This document shows positions 26,314 through 36,112 of a DNA stretch of 44,715 bases, piece by piece. The notes beneath the pieces were generated by a model. That model had not been told where the DNA came from and made no database searches. It saw only the letters and a list, made by a program, of their open reading frames with translations. The first letter of the stretch is position 1. Each line of letters opens with the position of its first letter. The stretch spans positions 1-44,715 of the forward strand of contig LCHW01000004.1 in NCBI GenBank assembly GCA_001000675.1. Direction: 5' to 3'. The position numbers and the translations under genes were made by a program. Source of the stretch: Candidatus Wolfebacteria bacterium GW2011_GWE2_44_13 (GTDB lineage: Bacteria; Patescibacteriota; Minisyncoccia; UBA6257; UBA9933).

Positions 26314-26445
26314 TCAATCTTCAAATGCTTCGTTCATTGCTTTGGCGAGAAGGTATAAATCCTTCGACGAGAGGCTCACCCCAATAAAAGATCTTTTTTC
26401 ACCTTCCGCCCCAGCATACCCTTCTTCCATCTTTGGCTTTTCCAT
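26314..26445 (-). CDS. Small protein, 43 aa (MEKPKMEEGYAGAEGEKRSFIGVSLSSKDLYLLAKAMNEAFED)
   Basis: Manual reverse-strand translation; SD AAAGAGGTGACTGCAATG; terminator follows. Confidence 0.6.
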   Translation of the reverse strand: MEKPKMEEGYAGAEGEKRSFIGVSLSSKDLYLLAKAMNEAFED

Positions 26446-26532
26446 TGCAGTCACCTCTTTCCTTTTAAGCTTTGGGCACTAATCCAATTAGTACAACATA
26501 TCATAACTGCCAAGCTCTACCAAAGACCCTGC

Positions 26533-26889
26533 CTACTCCTTCGCGCAAGGAAGATCGTACGTATCTGCGTTGAATCTGCATTGCACCTCTTCCGGACCAC
26601 GCAAAAGCGCATCTAGTATCTTCGCTTCTGCCTCCGTAGGCGGGGCGTCCAGCCTGTGTATGGGTGGAATCAATGCCTTTTCCTCATCCGACATCGTGCT
26701 GACGTCTACCTGTGGAATCTGAGCAGCGGATCGCATGCCGAATTCTCCACCAATGTTTGCCCCGGTACAGAAGCAACCAAATCTGCCATGATCATCAATG
26801 GGAAACTTTTCCCTGCCGCAAAATCCACATGGTGGCCCCTTGCCTCCGTTTTCACGCAAAACTCGGTCTGTTGCATCCCAATACGACAT
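26533..26889 (-). CDS. Hypothetical protein, 118 aa, with putative Cys zinc-binding motif
   Basis: CGFCGREKFPIDDHGRFGCFC; SD AAGGAG. Confidence 0.65.
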   Translation of the reverse strand: MSYWDATDRVLRENGGKGPPCGFCGREKFPIDDHGRFGCFCTGANIGGEFGMRSAAQIPQVDVSTMSDEEKALIPPIHRLDAPPTEAEAKILDALLRGPEEVQCRFNADTYDLPCAKE

Positions 26890-26972
26890 CTCAGAGTCTC
26901 CTTTCTTTCCTCGTTTAGTTGGTTAATTACTGTTCGAACCATACCTATTTTTGCAGAGCAAGTCAATCAATT

Positions 26973-27392
26973 TTACACCCCCGTACTACCAAAGCTCCCC
27001 TCTCCTCGTGCGGTTTCTGACAGCTCTTCAACTATTTCGATTTCGGCTTGATCTACTCGCTGAAATAGCATTTGTGCTATACGCATATGCTTTTCTATAG
27101 TAAAGGCCTCTTGGCCGAGATTAATAAGGGCAACTTTAATTTCTCCTCGATATCCGGAGTCAATAACGCCTGCGAGCGTATTAACGCCATGCTTTGTAGA
27201 TATACCGCTTCTTGGCCAAATAAGCCCAGCATAGCCATCGGGCCATTCCATCTTTAATCCTGTTCCTATTAATGCGCGCTGCCCTGGCTCGATAACATGC
27301 GCTTCATTTGCATACAGGTCTAGACCAGCATCATTTGGATTCGCATAGATCGGTGTTGGCACATCGGAGAGCTTTACTATTTTTAGCTTCAT
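26973..27392 (-). CDS. dut: dUTP diphosphatase
   Basis: NPNDAGLDLYANE, WPRSGISTKHGVNTLAGVIDSGYRGEIKVALINLG, RGEGSFGSTGV. Confidence 0.95.
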   Translation of the reverse strand: MKLKIVKLSDVPTPIYANPNDAGLDLYANEAHVIEPGQRALIGTGLKMEWPDGYAGLIWPRSGISTKHGVNTLAGVIDSGYRGEIKVALINLGQEAFTIEKHMRIAQMLFQRVDQAEIEIVEELSETARGEGSFGSTGV

Positions 27393-27423
27393 GATTTTAG
27401 TATACACCGGCTTGCTCTTGTCT

Positions 27424-27483
27424 GTCATTCCCGCAGAGGCGGGAATCTACACAATACTGGATTCCCGCCTCTGCGGGAATGAC
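27424..27483. repeat. Paired REP-like repeat (24-bp perfect arms)
   Basis: gtcattcccgcagaggcgggaatc / gattcccgcctctgcgggaatgac. Confidence 0.9.
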
Positions 27484-27563
27484 AATGCTAAGCAATATAA
27501 TACAAAAAAGTTCGGCATCTCTGCCGAACTTATTTATTCGGCAATGATTGCCGAACTGCCGAA

Positions 27564-28121
27564 TTATTTCAGCTTCCATACGATTACATCGCTCTGGCTC
27601 ACCAGTTTCCCCGGCGCTCCATCGTTTAAAACAACGTAATCCGCCATCGCAATCGGCCCTCCTTGGTGCAGATTTTCGATTTGCGAATAGTCGCGGCTTC
27701 GCGCCTCTTCCATTGTTAGCGGACGTTCTCGCCTGTTACTAAGTCGATCATACCGCAACCCTGGAGCAGCGTGCACTGCCACCGTTTTAAACATGTCACC
27801 AAAAACCTCTTTAAAGCGCAGGTACTCCTGCCAAGAATAGAGGCTCTCCACTAATACCGGCTTATCGCCCTTGAGTGCATGTATCTTTTCAATTACCCGC
27901 TCGGCGTAGACCAGCATTCCGAATTCCGCTCGTAATCCTTCGCGAACAAGCCGTTCGTTTGCCTCGTTTACTTCGAGCCCCCTTCTCTTTACTTCATCAA
28001 ACGTCACATCACCGAAGTACACCCTCGGCCATCCGTACACACGCATGATGTAGTTAATAACAACGGACTTCCCCGATCCGGGCAACCCCAGGACCGCAAT
28101 GATGCGTCTTTTTTTCTCCAC
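27564..28121 (-). CDS. P-loop nucleotide kinase resembling UPF0200 (GTG start)
   Basis: GLPGSGKSVVINYIM...VYFGDVTFDEVKRRGLEVNEANERLVREGLRAEFGMLVYAERVIEKI. Confidence 0.7.
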   Translation of the reverse strand: MEKKRRIIAVLGLPGSGKSVVINYIMRVYGWPRVYFGDVTFDEVKRRGLEVNEANERLVREGLRAEFGMLVYAERVIEKIHALKGDKPVLVESLYSWQEYLRFKEVFGDMFKTVAVHAAPGLRYDRLSNRRERPLTMEEARSRDYSQIENLHQGGPIAMADYVVLNDGAPGKLVSQSDVIVWKLK

Positions 28122-28190
28122 GATAGCTCCCCTTTCTCGAGTTAATGGTCTACCGACAGCATACTCTTTCTTTTATTATATTTCCATACA

Positions 28191-28216
28191 AAAAAGCGGG
28201 GCATTGCTACCCCGCT
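28191..28216 (-). terminator. Intrinsic terminator after dcd
   Basis: GCGGGG-TAGCAATG-CCCCGC-TTTTTT. Confidence 0.75.
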
Positions 28217-28220
28217 CGTC

Positions 28221-29333
28221 TTACGATTTAAAGTGCTTTGAAAGACGCGGACCATTTTGATCCACATAGTTCGATGTTCCCATCTCGTCGTACAACTTCT
28301 GAGGGCACTCGACCAAGCGTTCGAATCCAATCTTTCCGATCGGCTGCCCATGTCGGACAATCAGGTTCTCGAATGGTCTCACTTCCAGCGTCAGCGTCCT
28401 GCCAACACCTTTCCCATCACGCCCCCAACCCCAGCCCGGATCAATAAATCCGGCATAATGGGACCGCATTTCCCCTGTCTTTGCATCAACCGGTTGCATC
28501 TCGCATGCAAGTTGCGGAGTGATACGAACTGCTTCGAGCGTCGACAGTATATAGAAGTCGCCTCTCTGCAAGGTCAGGTACCCATTTCGAGAAATCTCTT
28601 CCCGCGTTATCTTCTCGAAGAAGGCGTCCGCTTCATAGAAGTTTCTCTTCGCAAACTCGAATACCCTGTTCACACCCACGCACTTGTAGCCGATCGGATC
28701 ACACTCCATGTCGAGTGTCAGGATTATAGAGCCATCATTATCTGTTATCTTCAGATCCCGATGCTCTATCTGTTTTCCGGTGTGTTGGTCAAATAACAAC
28801 CCCCAGAGGCCCATTCGCAACTGCAGTTCGAGTTCATTGAACCGTGTATCGAAGTTGAAAAATCTGACTTGCGACAACTTTTCACCTGGTTCCAGTAATA
28901 CCGGGAACGATTTTGGACTCATCGCTATCCAGACTTCCCCCGAATAACCCGCAGGTGCCAACGTGTCATACCTTGGCGAACCGTCGGCAAGAACCCGCAC
29001 ATGTAGATCGATTCTGCCGGTACTCGATTTCGGATTACAATATGCGTAAATCGAGCTCGGCAAGTTAAATACCTCGTTCAGCCTGGCCAAATAAGTGACC
29101 CCTCTTTCAAGCGGGTAGAGAAAATCGTGTTTTCTTGCCCCGACTCTTTTGAGTAGCTTCCTTATTTTTTCCCCAAACATTGGCTGGAAAATACCGTCCA
29201 CCCGATAGATCTCACTCGTGAGTGTTAAGTCCATCGAACTCGGGTTAATATTCTCCAATAAAGCGTTTTTAATAAACCCTCCTTCGATCAACTGCGCCAT
29301 TAGCCTGTCGGTTAGTGCTCCGTATTCTCGCAT
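28221..29333 (-). CDS. dcd: Bimodular dCTP deaminase-like protein (dUTPase fold), 370 aa
   Basis: NPSSMDLTL, YAYCNPKSSTGRIDLHVRVLADG, YSGEVWIAMSPKSFPVLLEPGEKLSQVRFFN; second similar half FIDPGWGWG...LIVRHGQPIGKIGFERL. Confidence 0.8.
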   Translation of the reverse strand: MREYGALTDRLMAQLIEGGFIKNALLENINPSSMDLTLTSEIYRVDGIFQPMFGEKIRKLLKRVGARKHDFLYPLERGVTYLARLNEVFNLPSSIYAYCNPKSSTGRIDLHVRVLADGSPRYDTLAPAGYSGEVWIAMSPKSFPVLLEPGEKLSQVRFFNFDTRFNELELQLRMGLWGLLFDQHTGKQIEHRDLKITDNDGSIILTLDMECDPIGYKCVGVNRVFEFAKRNFYEADAFFEKITREEISRNGYLTLQRGDFYILSTLEAVRITPQLACEMQPVDAKTGEMRSHYAGFIDPGWGWGRDGKGVGRTLTLEVRPFENLIVRHGQPIGKIGFERLVECPQKLYDEMGTSNYVDQNGPRLSKHFKS

Positions 29334-29411
29334 CGCGTACCTCCATTCATTATGTAATTTTAAAATCTATTTCTACTTATTTAATACCACTAACTACTAT
29401 AATTTGCAAAC

Positions 29412-29436
29412 AAAAAGGGCGGCTCATGGCCGCCCG
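29412..29436 (-). terminator. Intrinsic terminator
   Basis: CGGGCGGCCATGAGCCGCCCTTTTTG. Confidence 0.7.
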
Positions 29437-29441
29437 TTGCT

Positions 29442-29744
29442 TCACTTCTCTTCCCGCACATACAGCAGTAGGGATACCCCCACAGCTAGACCGCAGGTGA
29501 ACCTCATTTCGCCGGAACGATCAACCCCCGAAACCGCAAACCCTGGAGGGCAGTCAAAGGCATTATCATCTTTCTCAGAGTAAGAGAATAAATTCTGTCT
29601 CGCCAACGGAAATCCCTCTGCCGCGGGAGTGAACAGTAACTGCCCCTTCTCCGCAACACAACCCCCCTTGCATGGCACAAAAGGCACGTTTTCTCCTCCC
29701 TGCACCTGAACACCCATACCAAATACTTCATACTTTTCCCCCAT
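29442..29744 (-). CDS. Hypothetical protein, 100 aa
   Basis: SD AAAGGGG; terminator follows. Confidence 0.55.
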   Translation of the reverse strand: MGEKYEVFGMGVQVQGGENVPFVPCKGGCVAEKGQLLFTPAAEGFPLARQNLFSYSEKDDNAFDCPPGFAVSGVDRSGEMRFTCGLAVGVSLLLYVREEK

Positions 29745-29836
29745 GAGGCTTCCCCTTTCCGCGGTTGGATTTACTTTTTTATTTATTTTTCTCCTGTTCT
29801 ACGTATTCTATACCATAACCCGCCCTTTTTTACCAG

Positions 29837-29866
29837 AAAAGCCACTCGCTTTCGCGGGTGGCTTTT
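29837..29866 (-). terminator. Terminator-like hairpin downstream of groEL
   Basis: AAAAGCCACccGCgaaaGCgagTGGCTTTT-type stem. Confidence 0.6.
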
Positions 29867-29920
29867 GAAATTTAAGAGCTCACTTTAATACCCATCTCCC
29901 ATTCCTTCGACGAGTTTTAC

Positions 29921-29945
29921 CCTGAGCCTGCCGAATGGGCTCAGG
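29921..29945. repeat. Second REP-like palindrome (CCTGAGCC...GGGCTCAGG)
   Basis: cctgagcctgccgaatgggctcagg with ccttcga flank. Confidence 0.5.
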
Positions 29946-29958
29946 ACTGGTCGGCGGC

Positions 29959-31689
<1,731 letters not shown>

Positions 31690-31701
31690 AACACACACTC
31701 T

Positions 31702-32004
31702 TTACTCTAAAACTGCAAGTATATCATCCTCGTCTCCAACCATGTACTTTTTACCATCGATCTCAACCTCTGACAACCCATACTTTTTATATAATACTGT
31801 ATCGCCAATTTTTACCGACATTGGAGTGCGCTCTCCTTTTTCGTTTATCTTTCCCTCTCCAACTGCAACAACCTTTCCTGTTGTTGGTTTATTTTCTGCA
31901 CTTTCTGGAATATAAATTCCGCTTTTTGTCATTGTTTCTGCTTCTATCTGTTCAATAAACAAATGGTTTGCTAATGGTTTTATATTCACATACGTAGGAA
32001 GCAT
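31702..32004 (-). CDS. groES: Co-chaperonin GroES
   Basis: NIKPLANHLFIEQIEAETMTKSGIYIPESAENKPTTGKVVAVGEGK. Confidence 0.96.
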   Translation of the reverse strand: MLPTYVNIKPLANHLFIEQIEAETMTKSGIYIPESAENKPTTGKVVAVGEGKINEKGERTPMSVKIGDTVLYKKYGLSEVEIDGKKYMVGDEDDILAVLE

Positions 32005-32137
32005 GCGGTACACGGTATGAGGTAGAGAGAAAATCCCTCTTAATTCATACGCTTTCCGCCACACCTCTCAATCTTAGAGTTTATTCGGATAGCCAATCAA
32101 TGACTATATATAGCTAGTATAGCACACCATGGGAGTG

Positions 32138-32163
32138 AAAAAAGAGGCCGGAAAACCGGCCTC
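32138..32163 (-). terminator. Intrinsic terminator of 32186-32712 cassette
   Basis: GGAGGCCGGTTTTCCGGCCTCTTTTTT. Confidence 0.75.
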
Positions 32164-32185
32164 CAATATTTACTTTGCGCTCCAC

Positions 32186-32422
32186 TCATGCGGTCGCAGG
32201 AAAACAGAACCTGTCTTCGAGCGTCACAATTTGCACAATCACATTGTCAAACGATCGGCCGATTGCTCGCAGTGCAGTTCCAAGCTCCTCTGTGGTGGCG
32301 CCTGAGGCAATCACTGGCGACGGATTTCCGTCTTTTGGCCAGCCATCCATGGCAACAATCTTGCCGCGATACATCTCCCAATCTTCCGGAGACATAATCT
32401 GCATTTTTCGGTCAACCATCAT
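32186..32422 (-). CDS. Hypothetical protein, about 78 aa (MMVDRKMQIMSPEDW...)
   Basis: ATGATG overlaps the stop of the upstream gene (ATGA-type coupling). Confidence 0.6.
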   Translation of the reverse strand: MMVDRKMQIMSPEDWEMYRGKIVAMDGWPKDGNPSPVIASGATTEELGTALRAIGRSFDNVIVQIVTLEDRFCFPATA

Positions 32423-32712
32423 CGACGACGCTCCCTTCGTTCGGCAGGTTTGCAAATCTTGAGGATCCACGGGATACGGCTTTCGGGCATGCTGTGTGCG
32501 ACAATACCTATATCGCGCCCGAATTTTATCTTTGCCTGCTGAATCGCGTACCGGGGGTCTTCGTCGGACGCAACTACGGATGCCGATTTTTTCCCAATCG
32601 GCCACTCCTTAATCACAACAACATCACCTTCGTGCTGCCTCGTAGTTTTCTCCGACAATACATGCCACCGGTCTCGAGGGTCTACCTCCGAAGCCTTCAT
32701 TTTTTGCGCCAT
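32419..32712 (-). CDS. Hypothetical protein, about 97 aa (MAQKMKASEVDPRDRW...)
   Basis: SD GGAGG-TGCGTC-ATG. Confidence 0.65.
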   Translation of the reverse strand: MAQKMKASEVDPRDRWHVLSEKTTRQHEGDVVVIKEWPIGKKSASVVASDEDPRYAIQQAKIKFGRDIGIVAHSMPESRIPWILKICKPAERRERRR

Positions 32713-32783
32713 GACGCACCTCCGCCAATAGAATAGTGTACTAGGCGCATTCTGCCACATTCATTTTTATTTGTCTATACAAT

Positions 32784-32810
32784 AAAAAACTGGCTTTCGC
32801 CAGTGTTTTT
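32784..32810 (-). terminator. Intrinsic terminator of rmuC
   Basis: AAAAACACTGGCGAAAGCCAGTTTTTT. Confidence 0.7.
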
Positions 32811-33906
32811 ACTCCCCCGTTTGAGGCTTGTTGATTGCCAACGGCTCAATACCGAGTGACTCTCCCTCGGTTATTTTTACCACATCCTTATCAATCTTTT
32901 TGAGCTCTTTATATGCTGCGTCGTAATGGTTTACCGTTGTACCCAACGTTGTACCAAGCTTTTGCATATACATATCATAGCTCGCAATATGTTTTCCTAA
33001 ATCTTCCACACGCTTGCGAATTTCTTTTGCGCTTTCTTCTATCTTGAATGCACGGAACCCATAGAGCACTGACTGTAAATAGGCAGCGAAGGTTGTCGGG
33101 GAAACAATAATGACGTTCTTTTCCTTATATGCATAATCGATTAAGCTACGGGTGTTTACCTTTACCGCACCCACTTCGTTAATCAGCAGATCATAATAGA
33201 TTCCTTCGGCAGGAATGTACATAAAGGCAAATGGCAACGTTCCTTCACTTGGGCGAATATACTTCGCCGTCTCATCAATGCGCTTCTTTAAATCATTCTT
33301 AAATTCCTTTTCCAACTCTTCCTTTTTTGTTTCATCCGTTTCGTCGATAATGCGAATGTAGTTATCGAGCGAGAATTTTGCGTCCACAGGAATCATACCG
33401 TCCTTAGTTATGATCGCGGCATCCACCTTTTCCTTGTTTGCAAACTCATATTGTATTTTGTAGGCAGTGGGCGGAAGAATATTACTCATCACAAGCTCCA
33501 AACTTGCCTCGCCTAAGTTTCCTCGCTGTTTTTGATTCTTCAAAACCTTTTCAAGGTTCTTCAACTGATCTGCGATCGTAAATACCTGCTTATTCGATTC
33601 TTGCACTTGTGCAATTTGCTCGGTGATATCCTTTACCAGCTTTTGCGATTCTGTAAATTGTGTTCGTACTGCGGCCTGCATTTCATCGCGCGATCGTGCA
33701 AACGTTGTTTGCATCTCTTCTCGAGAATGCGACAGCTTCGTATCAAGCATTTTTGCAATATCGTTGATTTGCGACTGTAGCATCATCATTGATTGGTCAT
33801 CTTTCTTTTCTGACTGTGGAGCAAACTTTTTTAGTAAAAAATACACCGCGCTGATAACAACGCCGGCAAAGACAACTAAGGAAAGAATTAGAATCGTACT
33901 ATTCAT
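32809..33906 (-). CDS. rmuC: DNA recombination protein RmuC
   Basis: NQKQRGNLGEASLELVMSNILPPTAYKIQYE, VDAKFSLDNYIRI, FMYIPAEGIYYDLL. Confidence 0.92.
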   Translation of the reverse strand: MNSTILILSLVVFAGVVISAVYFLLKKFAPQSEKKDDQSMMMLQSQINDIAKMLDTKLSHSREEMQTTFARSRDEMQAAVRTQFTESQKLVKDITEQIAQVQESNKQVFTIADQLKNLEKVLKNQKQRGNLGEASLELVMSNILPPTAYKIQYEFANKEKVDAAIITKDGMIPVDAKFSLDNYIRIIDETDETKKEELEKEFKNDLKKRIDETAKYIRPSEGTLPFAFMYIPAEGIYYDLLINEVGAVKVNTRSLIDYAYKEKNVIIVSPTTFAAYLQSVLYGFRAFKIEESAKEIRKRVEDLGKHIASYDMYMQKLGTTLGTTVNHYDAAYKELKKIDKDVVKITEGESLGIEPLAINKPQTGE

Positions 33907-33961
33907 GTGTTTTGAAATTATACCTGTTTCACGCCTCTATTTATGCTATACTACCATATAT

Positions 33962-34681
33962 ATGGATATCCTTACAGTTCGCGACCTGACCGTCGGGAAA
34001 AAATCATCTCCTGTTATTGAGAAACTCGATTTCTCTGTTGCTCAGGGAGAAACACTTGCTATTATTGGCCCAAATGGCGCCGGCAAAACAACATTATTCA
34101 AGGCTCTTCTTGGCCTTACTCCTTATTCCGGTTCAGTTACGTGGGCGCCCAATGTAAAAATTGGCTATGTCCCTCAGCGCATGGAAATCGAAACAGATAT
34201 CCCCCTTACGGTTGAGGAATTTTTTAAACTCCATGGCTCAGTAGCAACGCCTGAAAAAATTCGCGAGATACTTAACTATGTACAGCTTGATACTCCGATT
34301 CTCAAATCAGGCTTCGGAGAAATATCCGTTGGCCAACGTCAGCGTATTTTAGTGGGGTGGTCTATTATGGATAATCCAAACGTCCTTCTTTTTGATGAGC
34401 CAACCGCTGATGTTGATATCTTTGGACAAGAATCAATCTACAAAATGATTTCGCATTTACATAAAACATTAGGACTTACGGTTATTCTTATTTCCCATGA
34501 TCTTTCGATTGTGTACCAATACGCAAACAACGTCCTCTGTCTTAACCATCAAAAGCTTTGTTATGGCATCCCCGATGAAATGCTGCAAGCAGAACATTTG
34601 CAGTCGCTCTACGGCGGTGAACGAGGACTCTATAAGCACGACCATGGCAACGAAAAAGCTCATAACCATACTTCATCATGA
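33962..34681 (+). CDS. Metal ABC transporter ATP-binding protein (ZnuC-like)
   Basis: IIGPNGAGKTTLFKALLG, ISVGQRQRILVGWSI, LLFDEPTADVD. Confidence 0.9.
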   Translation: MDILTVRDLTVGKKSSPVIEKLDFSVAQGETLAIIGPNGAGKTTLFKALLGLTPYSGSVTWAPNVKIGYVPQRMEIETDIPLTVEEFFKLHGSVATPEKIREILNYVQLDTPILKSGFGEISVGQRQRILVGWSIMDNPNVLLFDEPTADVDIFGQESIYKMISHLHKTLGLTVILISHDLSIVYQYANNVLCLNHQKLCYGIPDEMLQAEHLQSLYGGERGLYKHDHGNEKAHNHTSS

Positions 34682-35457
34682 CCTTTGACGCACCCTTTTT
34701 CCAAATACTCATTACTGCGGTTTTTGTAGCTGCAAGCGCAGGACTACTCGGAAGCTTTGTGATTCTCAAGCGCATGGCGCTTGTCGGTGACGCACTCTCG
34801 CATGTTGCTCTCCCTGGTATCGCGCTTGGATTAACCTTCCATATTAACCCATTCATCGGGGCATTCACAACACTATTTATTGCTGTTGTCGGTATCTGGC
34901 TCCTTAAATATGAAACCGAGCTGCCAGTCGACACTTTAGTCGGTATTCTTTTCACCTCCAGCCTTGCGCTCGGTATTCTCTTTATTCCTGAGCAAGAACT
35001 ACTCGAAGCGCTCTTTGGTGATATTAGTGCGCTCGGCACGATAGAATCTATTAGCTCTGTTCTTTTATCGATTGGCATCATCACTGCATTACTCGCCATT
35101 CATAAAAAGCTTGCCCTCAGTATGCTTTCCGAAGAACTGGCGCATTCGGTCGGTATCAAAAACCGTGCACTCGATTTTATCTATCTATTCATCTTCGCGT
35201 TGTCCATCGCGCTCGGTATTAAATTTGTTGGGGCACTCCTTATGGGATCGCTCGTTATCATCCCTGCGGCGGCGGCGAAAAATATCAGCCGCAGCTTACA
35301 TGGATTTATGCTCGCGAGTGTTTCGTTTGGCGTGATTTCTGCAATCGGTGGAGTCCTTCTCTCTGAATTTCTCGCTGTTGCTCCTGGACCACTCTTTATT
35401 CTTTCCAGTGCTATTCTGTTTATTATTTCGCTCATCGTACGAAAAATAAGACAATAA
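34678..35457 (+). CDS. Metal ABC transporter permease (ZnuB-like)
   Basis: GSFVILKRMALVGDALSHVALPGIALG; 4-nt overlap with ATPase gene. Confidence 0.9.
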   Translation: MTFDAPFFQILITAVFVAASAGLLGSFVILKRMALVGDALSHVALPGIALGLTFHINPFIGAFTTLFIAVVGIWLLKYETELPVDTLVGILFTSSLALGILFIPEQELLEALFGDISALGTIESISSVLLSIGIITALLAIHKKLALSMLSEELAHSVGIKNRALDFIYLFIFALSIALGIKFVGALLMGSLVIIPAAAAKNISRSLHGFMLASVSFGVISAIGGVLLSEFLAVAPGPLFILSSAILFIISLIVRKIRQ

Positions 35458-35470
35458 AGACCTCCAATTT

Positions 35471-35504
35471 AAAAAACGCTCATCGACATCGATGAGCGTT
35501 TTTT
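35471..35504. terminator. Bidirectional terminator between convergent genes
   Basis: AAAAAACGCTCATCG-ACAT-CGATGAGCGTTTTTT. Confidence 0.85.
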
Positions 35505-35730
35505 AATTCCATCCAATTTCAACAATTTTCTTCTTTCCAAAATAGCCGCCCGTGATGCTCACTTCGGACTTCGTTACATTAAAATATTCTGCGAGTGCGT
35601 TTACAACCGCAATGTTTGCCTTTCCTTGAATAGGCGTCGCTTTTACACTTACCTTATATTCGGTTTCGCTTATTTTTTCCACCCCTTGCTCTTTGGCGTT
35701 CGTTTTTACTGTGATATATATTTTTATCAT
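35503..35730 (-). CDS. DUF167/YggU family protein
   Basis: VKTNAKEQGVEKI...YKVSVKATPIQGKANIAVVNALAEYFNVTKSEVSI. Confidence 0.85.
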   Translation of the reverse strand: MIKIYITVKTNAKEQGVEKISETEYKVSVKATPIQGKANIAVVNALAEYFNVTKSEVSITGGYFGKKKIVEIGWN

Positions 35731-36038
35731 TTTACCGCTTCCTCTTTTTTACTTATCTCTTCTTCGCTCTTAAAGAATTTTTCGAACTTAACCATGATTA
35801 CAACCACGATTGCGGTAATAATAACCGCGTACCAAACCTTTGCCCATGTGGAATCGCTTGATATTGGGAAATAGTGATCTATCAATCCTTTAATTGCATC
35901 GTTCCATGCAAGACCAGCAACCAACCCAAGTGCAGCGGCGATATAGCCCCATACCTTTTCCCGCGCTGTTTTTCGCATTGCTTCCACATCATTGCCTACC
36001 ATTTTTTGTACGTTTCGTATTTGATCCATTGGTTCCAT
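35727..36038 (-). CDS. DUF5654-like small membrane protein
   Basis: WGYIAAALGLVAGLAWNDAIKGLIDHYFP. Confidence 0.65.
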   Translation of the reverse strand: MEPMDQIRNVQKMVGNDVEAMRKTAREKVWGYIAAALGLVAGLAWNDAIKGLIDHYFPISSDSTWAKVWYAVIITAIVVVIMVKFEKFFKSEEEISKKEEAVK

Positions 36039-36072
36039 ATAGATATAGTATATATCTTTTTTTTCGCATAAC

Positions 36073-36103
36073 AAAAGCCCCACATCATGATGATGCGGGG
36101 CTT
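36073..36103 (-). terminator. Intrinsic terminator of histidine kinase gene
   Basis: AAGCCCCGCATCATCATGATGTGGGGCTTTT. Confidence 0.7.
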
Positions 36104-36112
36104 GACCCTCTT

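Noticed and set aside
27564-29333. AvcD-type anti-phage dCTP deaminase system
   Set aside because: Known defensive enzymes use a zinc-dependent cytidine-deaminase domain fused to a P-loop domain; here the deaminase has the dUTPase-like fold and the kinase is a separate gene
32040-32100. tRNA-like look of TTGAGAGGTGTGGCGGAAAGCG upstream of groES
   Set aside because: No acceptor stem closure, T-loop or anticodon arm could be completed
32005-32130. CIRCE/HrcA site at groESL
   Set aside because: No TTAGCACTC/GAGTGCTAA inverted repeat found
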